NCBI RefSeq assembly: GCF_042652345.1
Contig: NZ_JBHSJJ010000003.1
Coordinates: forward strand, 509,895 to 573,894
Direction: 5' to 3'
Length of the DNA stretch: 64,000 bases
DNA from: Negadavirga shengliensis
Lineage (GTDB): Bacteria; Bacteroidota; Bacteroidia; Cytophagales; Cyclobacteriaceae
Shown here: positions 17,006 to 25,694 of the stretch, piece by piece
Numbering within the stretch: position 1 is the stretch's first letter
How the letters are laid out: each line of letters opens with the position of its first letter
Notes under the pieces: generated by a model
What the model saw: only the letters and a program-made list of their open reading frames with translations
What the model was told of the DNA's origin: nothing
Databases searched by the model: none
Program-made: the position numbers and the translations under genes

Positions 17006-18265
17006 ATGAGTATACAGGAAAGTAACCAATTGTTAAGGTTCACGACAGCCGGATCGGTGGATGATGGAAAGAGTACGCTGATCGGCAGGTTGTTGTACGA
17101 TTCAAAATCTATTTTTGAGGATCAGATAGCGGCAGTTAAAGCTTCAAGTGAAAAAAAAGGATTTGACTATGTGGACCTGTCCCTGCTGACAGACGGCCTG
17201 AAATCCGAGCGGGAGCAGGGCATCACCATTGATGTGGCCTACCGTTACTTTGCCACCCCCAAACGTAAATTCATCATCGCCGACACGCCTGGCCATATCC
17301 AATATACCCGCAACATGGTGACGGGAGCTTCCACAGCCAATCTGGCCATTATTTTGGTGGATGCCCGCAAAGGACTTTTAGAGCAGACCCACAGGCACTC
17401 GTTCATTGCTTCCCTGCTGCGGATACCCCATGTAGTGGTCTGCATCAACAAGATGGACCTGGTGGATTACAGCCAGGGAGTATATGACAGAATTGTGGAG
17501 GATTATAAAGCCTTTGCCAGCAAGCTGCAGGTAAGGGACGTGCATTTTGTGCCTATTTCCGCTCTGAAAGGGGACAATGTGGTGGAGCGATCCAAGAACA
17601 TGACCTGGTATGAAGGCCCCACGCTGCTGTACCTATTAGAATCCGTACATATTGCCAGCGATTATAACCACGTGGACTGCAGGTTTCCGGTGCAGATGGT
17701 GATACGTCCGCATACGCTGGAATACCAGGACTTCCGGGGCTATGCAGGGAGAATTGAAGGCGGTATTTTCAAACCCGGAGATGAAGTGAAAATCCTTCCT
17801 TCCGGCTTCACTTCCCGGGTAAAGGACATCAGCTTAAATGGAGAATCCATTCAGGAGGCCCATGCCCCTATGTCAGTGGTGATGACACTGGAAGATGATA
17901 TCGACATCAGCAGGGGAGATATGATCGTGCGGCCCAACAACCAGCCTCAGACGGGACAGGACCTGGAAGTGATGGTCAGCTGGATGAACCAGCGCCCCCT
18001 TATACCCCGCACCAAATACATCGTGCGCCATACCACCAAGGAATGCCAGGCCATGGTGAAAGATATCCAATATAAAGTCAATGTAAACACCCTGCACCGT
18101 GAAGAAGGTATAGACAGGATAGAGATGAACGATATATGCAGGATCTCGCTGCGTACGGCTCAGCCTTTGTTTTTCGACAGTTATGCCAAGAACCGACAGA
18201 CCGGTGCCCTGATTTTGATCGATCCCAATACCAATGAGACAATGGGAGCCGGAATGGTGATTTGA
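17006..18265 (+). CDS. cysN: Sulfate adenylyltransferase subunit 1 (GTPase)
   Basis: 419 residues from the ATG at 17006 (MSIQESNQ). The open frame extends upstream to 16952, but those residues come from the dispersed repeat. EF-Tu-like GTPase that drives ATP sulfurylase. GSVDDGKST (residues ~15-23), DTPGH (~92) and NKMD (~147) are the G1, G3 and G4 motifs, and EREQGITIDVAYRYF is the switch I region. Two beta-barrel domains follow. No APS-kinase domain is fused, consistent with the separate cysC. Confidence 0.95.
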   Translation: MSIQESNQLLRFTTAGSVDDGKSTLIGRLLYDSKSIFEDQIAAVKASSEKKGFDYVDLSLLTDGLKSEREQGITIDVAYRYFATPKRKFIIADTPGHIQYTRNMVTGASTANLAIILVDARKGLLEQTHRHSFIASLLRIPHVVVCINKMDLVDYSQGVYDRIVEDYKAFASKLQVRDVHFVPISALKGDNVVERSKNMTWYEGPTLLYLLESVHIASDYNHVDCRFPVQMVIRPHTLEYQDFRGYAGRIEGGIFKPGDEVKILPSGFTSRVKDISLNGESIQEAHAPMSVVMTLEDDIDISRGDMIVRPNNQPQTGQDLEVMVSWMNQRPLIPRTKYIVRHTTKECQAMVKDIQYKVNVNTLHREEGIDRIEMNDICRISLRTAQPLFFDSYAKNRQTGALILIDPNTNETMGAGMVI

Positions 18266-18279
18266 AGCTGAAAATCGAA

Positions 18280-18605
18280 CGAAAAACTTCCCATTTACTT
18301 TTCTCTATTCACTTAATATTCAGGAAATAGGGAACGGGGAACAGGGAATAGGAAATCGGACGAAAACTCCTGTTCTCTTTTCCCTATTCACTATTAACTC
18401 AGTATTCAGGAAATAGGGAACAGGGAACCGGGAATAGGAAATCCCTATTCGCTTTTCTCTATTCACCGTTCACGGAGTATTCGGAAAACAGGGAATAGGG
18501 AACGGGGAACAGAGAATCGGGCGAAATCCTCCTATTCACTTTTCCCTGTTCACCATTCACTAAGTATTCAAACGCAGAGAATAGGGAGCAGCGAATAGAG
18601 AATCG
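18280..18605 (+). repeat. 86-bp family repeat array, copy 3 (about 4 units)
   Basis: Same orientation as copies 1 and 2, strongly diverged. Cores read TAATATTCAGGAAATAG, CAGTATTCAGGAAATAG, GAGTATTCGGAAAACAG and AAGTATTCAAACG. It starts within ~15 bp of the cysN stop and ends ~20 bp before cysQ. Copies 2 and 3 therefore bracket cysC, cysD and cysN as direct repeats. Confidence 0.9.
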
Positions 18606-18624
18606 AACGAAAACACTTTTCAAA

Positions 18625-19395
18625 ATGCCAACAACCATCCCGATCAAAGAATTGACCCGATTGGCAAAAGCCGCGGCGCTGGAAGCCGGGCAAGCGATCA
18701 TGGAAGTTTATCAGTCAGAGGATTTTGGGGTGGAGCGGAAGGGTGATGCTTCTCCGCTCACCAAAGCCGACAAAGCGGCCCATCTGGCCATCCTCAAATA
18801 CCTTGAACCCTCCGGGCTGCCGGTGCTGTCCGAAGAGGGCAAGGATATCCCTTACGAAAAGCGCAAAGACTGGGATTATTTTTGGATGGTGGACCCCCTG
18901 GACGGAACGAAGGAATTTATCAAAAAAAATGGCGAGTTTACCGTCAACATCGCCTTGATCCACAAGCGGCAACCCATCATGGGGGTGGTATACGCCCCGG
19001 TACTGGATTGGCTGTATTGGGGCAACAGGGAGGATGGCGCCTGGAAACAGGAGACTGGCGGGCAACCTTTGTCACTGGAAAAACAGGATGGAAGGGAAGT
19101 ATCCACCATTGTGGCCAGCCGCTCCCACCTAAGTGCCGAAACACAAGCTTTTATCGGCCAATATCCGGGAGTGCAAATTGTCAGCATGGGCTCTTCACTG
19201 AAATTCATGCTGGTGGCTGAAGGTAAGGCCCAGCTTTATCCCCGCTTTGCACCTACTATGGAGTGGGACACTGCTGCGGCACAGGCGGTGCTGGAAGCCG
19301 CCGGCGGTCAGGTACTGAAATACCCCGAAGACGAACCGATGGATTATAACCGCGAAGACATGCTGAACGGCTGGTTTGTGGCAAAGGGAGGCTGA
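18625..19395 (+). CDS. cysQ: 3'(2'),5'-bisphosphate nucleotidase
   Basis: 256 residues; inositol-monophosphatase fold. Hydrolyses 3'-phosphoadenosine 5'-phosphate (PAP), the inhibitory by-product of PAPS-dependent sulfotransferases. The metal-binding motif DPLDGTKEF is at residues ~89-97 with LSEEGKDIPYEKR upstream. The C-terminal metal/substrate motif is EWDTAAAQAVLEAAGG (~211-226). Placed directly after the PAPS-making genes and before sulfotransferases, its role as PAP scavenger is well supported. Its last 146 bp are duplicated at 22846-22991. Confidence 0.95.
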   Translation: MPTTIPIKELTRLAKAAALEAGQAIMEVYQSEDFGVERKGDASPLTKADKAAHLAILKYLEPSGLPVLSEEGKDIPYEKRKDWDYFWMVDPLDGTKEFIKKNGEFTVNIALIHKRQPIMGVVYAPVLDWLYWGNREDGAWKQETGGQPLSLEKQDGREVSTIVASRSHLSAETQAFIGQYPGVQIVSMGSSLKFMLVAEGKAQLYPRFAPTMEWDTAAAQAVLEAAGGQVLKYPEDEPMDYNREDMLNGWFVAKGG

Positions 19396-19512
19396 TTCGA
19401 AAAGCTTAAATCTGGCAATGACGGAGGCATACGAATCCGTCAAGGGATCGCTTCGTCGCGGGTAGCGATGCAGTAAAAATGGACGATTAAATTACCGCTC
19501 CTCGCGGCGACG
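19250..19512 (+). repeat. Direct duplication, left copy: cysQ 3' end plus downstream repeat
   Basis: Matches 22846-23110. The coding part differs at about a dozen of 146 positions in my manual alignment. The downstream part, with GATCGCTTCGTCGCGG and TTACCGCTCCTCG, is more diverged. Left boundary is sharp at CACCTACTATGGA. The two copies flank a ~3.3-kb segment with a sulfotransferase, an ABC exporter and a broken sulfotransferase. Confidence 0.88.
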
Positions 19513-19568
19513 GTTGCCCGGTCACTGTAATTATGTTGACGTTTTATTTTCCCTAAAGTATTTTAAGC

Positions 19569-20315
19569 ATGAAAAGGAGATTAGTCCATATGTACATTCT
19601 GCTTTTGAAACTTTTTGGGATGAAAATGGTACATTTTATACATATTGGAAAAACCGGGGGGTCAGCCGTGAGGAATGCATTTGAGGAGAGTTCAATTGTA
19701 AATGGCAGATATTTATTGAGTTACCCCTATTTGTTTCATATGCATGGTCATGAATTTACGTTGGAGGATTGTCCCAGTGGGGAATTTGTTTTTTTTACTA
19801 TCCGTGAGCCTGTTTCCAGATTTGTTTCAAGTTTTTATTCCCGGAAGCGTGAAGGCAGGCCAAAAAATTACAATCCCTGGACCGAAGATGAAAGAACAGC
19901 GTTTACTTTCTTTGGAACAGCCAACGAACTTGGTGAAGCGATAGGCTCTGCTGAGGACAAAATAAGAAAAAAAGCCATACGGGCCATGAAGAGTATCGGC
20001 CATGTAAAAAGTTCTTATTGGGACTGGTTCAAAAATGATGCATTCCTAATATCAAATAAATCAAAAATATTTCATGTGCTAAGGCAGGAACGGCTCTCGG
20101 ATGATTTTGATGCATTTAAAAGAAAATATAATATTGAGGTAAAAAGCTTGACAAATGACCCGATTAAGAGTCATAAGAATGTTGTAGAATTGGATACGAA
20201 ACTTTCAAGTTTAGCCATTCAAAATATCAGTAACTGGTATAAGGAAGATTTTTATTTCTTAGAACTTATGCAGGAATTGGGGCTGGTCGAAAAATGCCAT
20301 ATGAATTACGAATGA
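19569..20315 (+). CDS. Sulfotransferase family protein
   Basis: 248 residues. PAPS-dependent sulfotransferase fold: the 5'-phosphosulfate loop HIGKTGGSAVRNAF (residues 25-38) and the 3'-phosphate motif TIREPVSRFVSSFYS (77-91, with the conserved Arg and Ser) are clear. Its length fits polysaccharide or carbohydrate sulfotransferases of the Sulfotransfer_2 type. It follows cysQ by 173 bp of repeat-containing DNA, so substrate supply (PAPS) and by-product removal (CysQ) are encoded next door. The acceptor is inferred to be the locus polysaccharide. Confidence 0.82.
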   Translation: MKRRLVHMYILLLKLFGMKMVHFIHIGKTGGSAVRNAFEESSIVNGRYLLSYPYLFHMHGHEFTLEDCPSGEFVFFTIREPVSRFVSSFYSRKREGRPKNYNPWTEDERTAFTFFGTANELGEAIGSAEDKIRKKAIRAMKSIGHVKSSYWDWFKNDAFLISNKSKIFHVLRQERLSDDFDAFKRKYNIEVKSLTNDPIKSHKNVVELDTKLSSLAIQNISNWYKEDFYFLELMQELGLVEKCHMNYE

Positions 20316-20757
20316 CTATCCAATCCGATAGGGAAGCATTGAAGGCAGGTATCAAGTTAATCGTTTTATTGCGCCCCAAAACATACTTGCTGCGGGCAGG
20401 AATATCCCAACCATAATGATACGAAAATGCTGTTTCTCATAAAGAGCTGCTTTCAGAACACCTCATTGGATTGCTGCAGGTCAACATCATTCAGAGAAAC
20501 TGAATTTTTGTTTCCCCTCGGGAATGACCCCGAATACCCCTCCTATCAACGATGTCCAGTTTAGGAACGTATCTCTAATGGGGGAATGGGTTAGCATGGA
20601 TTTTGATTTCAAGAGCAGCCGGGAAATGGAAACAAAATCGAAAACGGAAGAGGCATCTTAAAAGAAAGATGAAATCGAGTATGACGCAAACGTCACAGAG
20701 GGATGACTATAAGACATGCGAGATTCCATGTGGCCATTAAGAAACAATTATGAACAC
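20316..20757. other. Intergenic stretch with short copy of the 6.8-kb repeat
   Basis: 442 bp without a gene. Positions ~20667-20733 repeat the blocks GATGAAATCGAGTATGACG, CGTCACAG and CATGCGAGATTCCATGT seen at 6798-6923, and AACACATGAAACACA runs into the ABC transporter start. The remainder shows nothing I recognise. Confidence 0.6.
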
Positions 20758-22560
20758 ATGAAACACATCAAGAAACTTATCGCCAGAAATTTCACCAGCT
20801 TTGCCTATTTCTACCGCTACCTGAGGTACAGGATCTTTATTGCGGTATTTTTAAGCATCGCCGTAGGGATGCTGGATGGTTTCGGCCTGTCCATGTTTTT
20901 GCCATTGTTGCAAATGGTGAACGACGCCGATGCGGTGGATGCCGAGAGTTTGGGCAACCTTTCTTTTTTGGTGGAAGGGATGGAGCATATAGGGATTTCA
21001 CTGACCCTTTTTTCCGTTTTGACAGTGATGACCCTCTTCTTCGTGTTTAAGGGGATCGCGCAGTTCAGCAGCAAGTCCTACAGGATCATATTACAACAAA
21101 GGTTTATCAGGAACATGCGCCTGCAGTTGCTGGACCGGTTGAATAAAATAGGATTCAAGGATTTCGTGACTTCGGACGTAGGCAGGATCCAGAATACCAT
21201 GACAGGGGAAGTGGAGAAAGTATCAGGCGCCTATGTGTATTACTTTCAGGCCTTTGAACAGTTTATTTTGGTGATGGTGTATATGGGATTCGCCTTTTTT
21301 GTGGACCTGAAGTTTGCCCTATTGGTAAGCATTGGTGGAGGCTTGACGAATTTTTTATACAAAAAGATCTATGAAAACACCAAAGGTGCATCACGCAAGC
21401 TCACCAAAGATTCCAACACCTATCAGGGTCAGGTGATCCAGCATGTGGCCAATTTTAAATACCTAAAAGCCACGGGCCTGACCGCGCTTTTTGCTAAAAA
21501 ACTAAAAACTACCATAAAATTTATTGAAGCCAGCAGAAAGAAAATCGGGATTTATGGGGCCATTTTGGATTCCACCCGTGAACCCATTCTGATTGTGGTG
21601 GTATCCGCGGTGATCATTATCCAGACCAACGTGCTTGGGGGTGGGTTGGGGCCCATATTGATCAGTTTGCTCTTTTTTTACAGGGCATTGGGTTCCCTGA
21701 TGAATATGCAGAATGCCTGGAACCGTTTTCTGGCCCGGTCCGGTTCCTTGGAAAACGTGCTTGATTTTCAAAATGACCTGGAGCGTAAGGTTTTCAGGGA
21801 CGGTGAGATAAGACTGGAAAGGTTCCGGGAATCCATCAGCCTGAAAGATGTTTCGTTTGGCTTCGGTTCCGTCCGGATACTGAAAAATATCAATCTGGAA
21901 ATTCCCAAAAATGCTTCCATTGCGTTTGTAGGCGAAAGCGGCAGCGGTAAAACAACCCTTGTCAATCTGATTACAGGCCTGTTGCAGGCAGAAGAAGGAG
22001 AAACCGCGATTGATGGTATTCCTTATCATCAACTTCAACTGACAAGCCTGCAGCAGCGAATTGGCTATATCACCCAAGAACCGGTGATTTTCAATGATAC
22101 GGTTTTTAACAACATTACTTTTTGGTCAGAAAGGACCGCAGAGAATATGGAACGCTTTAAAGCCGCGTTGGAGAAAGCCTCATTGTTGGAATTTGTTGAG
22201 GGATTAGTAGCGAAGGAAGAAACCGAACTAGGCCATAACGGAATTAATTTAAGCGGAGGGCAGAAACAACGGATTTCTATTGCACGGGAGCTTTTTAAGG
22301 AGGTGGATATTTTGATTATGGACGAAGCCACTTCGGCTTTGGATTCTGAAACTGAGAAAAGCATACAGCAGAATATTGATGATCTACATGGGCAGTACAC
22401 TTTACTTATTGTGGCTCATAGGTTGTCTACCATTAGGAACGTTGACCGGATTGTTTTGATGAGTAAGGGTAAGATTGAAGAGGAGGGAAATTTTGAGCAG
22501 CTGTCCCAGAGAATCCCAAAATTCAAGAGGATGGTTGATTTACAAAAAATATCCTTATAA
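20758..22560 (+). CDS. ABC transporter, fused permease and ATPase (MsbA-like exporter)
   Basis: 600 residues from the ATG at 20758. An in-frame ATG at 20716 lies inside a dispersed repeat and is unlikely to be used. Type I exporter half-transporter: about six membrane segments in residues ~20-310, then the nucleotide-binding domain with Walker A GESGSGKTT (~391-399), signature LSGGQKQR (~498-505), Walker B ILIMDEAT and an H-loop in LLIVAHRLST. Acts as a homodimer in the inner membrane. In this context it may move a lipid-linked sugar or lipid anchor. A Wzx flippase is also present, so the cargo may differ. Confidence 0.9.
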   Translation: MKHIKKLIARNFTSFAYFYRYLRYRIFIAVFLSIAVGMLDGFGLSMFLPLLQMVNDADAVDAESLGNLSFLVEGMEHIGISLTLFSVLTVMTLFFVFKGIAQFSSKSYRIILQQRFIRNMRLQLLDRLNKIGFKDFVTSDVGRIQNTMTGEVEKVSGAYVYYFQAFEQFILVMVYMGFAFFVDLKFALLVSIGGGLTNFLYKKIYENTKGASRKLTKDSNTYQGQVIQHVANFKYLKATGLTALFAKKLKTTIKFIEASRKKIGIYGAILDSTREPILIVVVSAVIIIQTNVLGGGLGPILISLLFFYRALGSLMNMQNAWNRFLARSGSLENVLDFQNDLERKVFRDGEIRLERFRESISLKDVSFGFGSVRILKNINLEIPKNASIAFVGESGSGKTTLVNLITGLLQAEEGETAIDGIPYHQLQLTSLQQRIGYITQEPVIFNDTVFNNITFWSERTAENMERFKAALEKASLLEFVEGLVAKEETELGHNGINLSGGQKQRISIARELFKEVDILIMDEATSALDSETEKSIQQNIDDLHGQYTLLIVAHRLSTIRNVDRIVLMSKGKIEEEGNFEQLSQRIPKFKRMVDLQKISL

Positions 22561-22591
22561 CAAATTCAATTTTAATTATTTAGAATAATAC

Positions 22592-22945
22592 ATGAAAAAA
22601 CCGAACATTTTTATAGTAGGATTTCAAAAATGTGGAAGTTCGACATTGTCCGATTTAATGTCACAACATCCTGAAATCGTAGGTAGCAAACCTAAAGAGA
22701 CATTCAGTTTATCTGACAGCAATTATGAACATTATGATTTTAACAAATCAGTTGTTAACCCCGAATTCAAATGGGAGAATTATTTCCCTGGATGTTCCGG
22801 TCAAAAATACTTATTGGAAGCGTCCGTGTCCAATTTTTATCAAGCCACCTACTATGGAATGGGACACTGCCGCGGCGCAGGCGGTGCTGGAAGCCGCCGG
22901 CAGCCAGGTACTGAAATACCCGGAAAACAAACCGATGGATTATAA
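22592..22945 (+). pseudogene. Truncated sulfotransferase
   Basis: The first ~85 residues look like a genuine sulfotransferase N-terminus, with the PAPS 5'-phosphosulfate loop VGFQKCGSSTLSDLM (residues 9-23) and ENYFPGCSGQKYLLEASV further on. At nt 22846 the DNA changes abruptly into a copy of the cysQ 3' end, read in a different frame, giving an unrelated Arg/Gly-rich tail to a stop at 22943-22945. The 3'-phosphate motif and the rest of the domain (~200 residues) are missing, so it should be inactive. Confidence 0.85.
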
Positions 22946-23110
22946 CCGCGAAGACATACTGAACGGCTGGTTTGTGGCGAAGGCAGGGTGATTCAAAAAG
23001 CTTAAACCTACCACTGACGTAGGAATACGATATCTGTCCGGAGATCGCTTCGTCGCGGACAGCGATACAGTAAAAAAGGACTATAAATTACCGCTCCTCG
23101 TGATTGACGG
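22846..23110 (+). repeat. Direct duplication, right copy: cysQ tail remnant plus repeat
   Basis: Nucleotides 22846-22991 encode, in their original frame, TMEWDTAAAQAVLEAAGSQ through LNGWFVAKAG and a stop, i.e. the last ~48 residues of CysQ. The following ~115 bp match the sequence downstream of cysQ, including GATCGCTTCGTCGCGG and TTACCGCTCCTCGTG. The remnant has no start of its own and is a non-functional fragment. Confidence 0.88.
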
Positions 23111-23153
23111 GGTTTCCCTTGTCTGGAATTATTGGTGATTAGGAACCGCATAC

Positions 23154-24602
23154 ATGTCGAAAATTAAACAACAGGCTATTTCCGGAATTCTTTGGAATGG
23201 CTTGCGCCTTATCATTAACGTAGGCTCATCTTTTGTAATTAAGTTGGTCCTTGCCCGGGTACTCTTCCCTGAAGAGTTTGGTGTGGTGGGGATGGCTGTG
23301 GTGTTCACCGGATTTGTCCAGGTGCTTAATGATTTGGGTATTGGATCAGCCTTGATTCAGAAAAAAGAGGAAAAGCTAAGGTCGGCCCATTTCCATACTG
23401 CTTTTTGGTTTGGGGTGGGGTGGGCGCTCTTTATGTATTTGGTGGTCAGTGTGGTGGTAGCTCCGTTTGCGGCAGTCTTTTATGGGGAACCGATTTTGAA
23501 AAGCCTCATCCCTGTATTGGGGCTCGGCATTTTATCCAGCCCGGTTAATTTGGTTCACAAGGCGCAGCTGACCAAGAGCATGAATTTTAAGAAGATAGCC
23601 ATCATTGACAATACGTCCAATCTCTCTGCAGGGGTGTTGTCGCTGATTCTTGCTTTTGCGGGTGCAGGCGTATGGTCCCTGGCGTTTAATGCAGTGGCCT
23701 CCATAGTAATTGCCATGCCTCAGTACTTTCTTGCCACCGGATGGCGCCCGAAGTGTGTTGTTGAAAAGGCCGCTTTCAAGGATGTGTTTGGGTTTGGCAT
23801 CTATACCACTGGCACCAATATCACCAATTATTTGATTGGCAATGTGGATTATTTATTGATCGGGAAATTGCTAAGTGCCCATGCCCTGGGGGCCTACACC
23901 TTTGCCTTTATTTTAACAAATACGTTTCGGGGCAAGCTCATGGCTGTAATAAACACCGTTTTATATCCTTTATATAGTAGGATACAGGACAATCCCGCAG
24001 CCTTAAAAAAATATTACCTCAAGACGGTGGAATATAACAGCATCGCTATCTTTCCCATAATGGTGTTTTTGATTGCCTTTGCGGATTCCATCATTCTGCC
24101 AGTCTTTGGATCCAAATGGGTGGATGCAATGAACCCGTTAAAGATACTTTCATTGTCGGTAATGGTGCACATGATGGTAAATAGCAATACCGCGCTGATC
24201 AGGGGCATGGGAAGGCCAGGCCTGGAAATGAAGTTACAATTGGTCAAGGCTGTTATTTTCTTGCCACTATTGTATTTGGGAATAAGCTACTTTGGCATAA
24301 CGGGAGCTGCCTTTGCCATTTTGTTGAATAAGGTTATTGCTGTAGGAATAGCGCAGTACACTTTTAAATACTTGCTCTCCTTAAAGGTAAGTACCGGGGA
24401 ATTTTTCGATGCCGTCAAATACCCGTGGCTGGCCTCTATTGTCGCTTATGCCGTGGTTAATGTGATGGTAACCTATGCTTCCATGCATTATGCCATTGCG
24501 GCCTTTTTGCTGTTTGGCACTTATGGAGCTGTCATCTATATGTTTTTAGGAGGAGAGTTGAAAGCGCAACTGAAAGAGGTAAGGGAATTAAAAAAGATGT
24601 AG
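23154..24602 (+). CDS. Wzx-like polysaccharide flippase (MOP superfamily)
   Basis: 482 residues with about 12-14 hydrophobic segments across the whole length. The N-terminus (SGILWNGLRLIINVGSSFVIKLVLARVL followed by FPEEFGVVGMAVVF and DLGIGSALIQKKE) is the WzxC-type signature of lipid-linked oligosaccharide translocases. It would flip the undecaprenyl-linked repeat unit across the inner membrane before polymerisation. It starts ~44 bp after the duplicated segment and is followed closely by the nitroreductase gene (14-bp gap). Confidence 0.9.
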   Translation: MSKIKQQAISGILWNGLRLIINVGSSFVIKLVLARVLFPEEFGVVGMAVVFTGFVQVLNDLGIGSALIQKKEEKLRSAHFHTAFWFGVGWALFMYLVVSVVVAPFAAVFYGEPILKSLIPVLGLGILSSPVNLVHKAQLTKSMNFKKIAIIDNTSNLSAGVLSLILAFAGAGVWSLAFNAVASIVIAMPQYFLATGWRPKCVVEKAAFKDVFGFGIYTTGTNITNYLIGNVDYLLIGKLLSAHALGAYTFAFILTNTFRGKLMAVINTVLYPLYSRIQDNPAALKKYYLKTVEYNSIAIFPIMVFLIAFADSIILPVFGSKWVDAMNPLKILSLSVMVHMMVNSNTALIRGMGRPGLEMKLQLVKAVIFLPLLYLGISYFGITGAAFAILLNKVIAVGIAQYTFKYLLSLKVSTGEFFDAVKYPWLASIVAYAVVNVMVTYASMHYAIAAFLLFGTYGAVIYMFLGGELKAQLKEVRELKKM

Positions 24603-24616
24603 ACATCTATAAATTT

Positions 24617-25678
24617 ATGTTAAACGCACTGAGAAATAAATTAGCCAAATTCAAAAAATCATTCTTGGAAGCGAAAATCCCACAATTTTGTCACCGCTCG
24701 GGATTTTTATCCTCAATATACTATTTGTTACTTAACCCATCGTTTAGAAGAGAAAATAAAGCAGTGCTTGCCGGTAAAGTAAAGCACATCAAAGAGGCTG
24801 TTAATTTAAAGTCAAATTACTTCCTGTTAGTGCGGAATATCCACCGGTTGGAGAAGGGGCTTCTAATGCGTCCGCGAAAGGAGGTCTTTGCCACTGCCTT
24901 TATTGCCGAAACGGTGGATTCCTATATCGGGGTGATTAAAAAGAGGGATACCAAAGAGAACTTGCAGATAAAGTGGTTCACGGACGTGCTTGCTGAATAC
25001 TTTCACGTTTGTAAGCCCCATCCTATTATAAATGTGCAGAAAGAAAGGTTTTTAAAGGTGAATCCGGATTTTTCGATTGCTGATAACGGGAGGGAAGAGG
25101 AAGTTTCGATCCCATATTTTCGGAATAAGGCTTCATTCTCTGACATTTCCTATGAGGAATTTTATAAACTGACTAAGCAAAGACGTTCAGTGCGGTGGTT
25201 TTTAGATAGGTCTGTGGACAGGGAACTAATAGACAAGGCAATATTGGCAGCCATCCAAGCTCCTAGTGCATGTAATAGGCAACCGTTTGAATACCATATC
25301 ATCGATGATAAAGAACTGCTAAAAACGGCTGTGGCGCTTCCCATGGGGACAACAGGTTATGCGCACTCCATCCAAGCCTTTGTGGTAGCTGTGGGCAACC
25401 TGGATGCCTATTTCGATGAGCGGGACCGGCATTTGATTTATATTGATGCTTCCCTGGCCAATATGTCACTGATGCTGGCATTGGAAACCCTTGGGTTGGC
25501 GAGTTGTCCTATCAATTGGCCGGATATAGAGGACAGGGAGCAAAAAATGGCTGAGTTTTTAAAATTAAAGCCCTACCAAAGACCTATAATGTGTATAGGA
25601 ATAGGGTATCCGGATCCTGACGGAATGGTGGCTTATTCGGAAAAGCGGCCTTTGGAAGTAATAAGGAAATATAAATAG
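24617..25678 (+). CDS. Nitroreductase-family protein with N-terminal extension
   Basis: 353 residues. The C-terminal half (~185-353) is a nitroreductase FMN fold: RRSVRWFLDRSVDRELIDKA, then APSACNRQPFEYHII with FMN-contact residues and LGLASCPINWPD near the end. The first ~180 residues are an extension with an Arg/Lys-rich start and no clear relative. Proteins of this kind are often found beside polysaccharide pyruvyl transferases in exopolysaccharide loci, as here (17-bp gap). The reaction is unknown; a redox step on a sugar or lipid is possible. Confidence 0.8.
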   Translation: MLNALRNKLAKFKKSFLEAKIPQFCHRSGFLSSIYYLLLNPSFRRENKAVLAGKVKHIKEAVNLKSNYFLLVRNIHRLEKGLLMRPRKEVFATAFIAETVDSYIGVIKKRDTKENLQIKWFTDVLAEYFHVCKPHPIINVQKERFLKVNPDFSIADNGREEEVSIPYFRNKASFSDISYEEFYKLTKQRRSVRWFLDRSVDRELIDKAILAAIQAPSACNRQPFEYHIIDDKELLKTAVALPMGTTGYAHSIQAFVVAVGNLDAYFDERDRHLIYIDASLANMSLMLALETLGLASCPINWPDIEDREQKMAEFLKLKPYQRPIMCIGIGYPDPDGMVAYSEKRPLEVIRKYK

Positions 25679-25694
25679 TAAAACTTCAAAAAAG

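Noticed and set aside
19396..23110. Insertion sequence or transposon between the cysQ-end copies
   Set aside because: No transposase, integrase or terminal inverted repeats are visible; only the direct duplication is supported.
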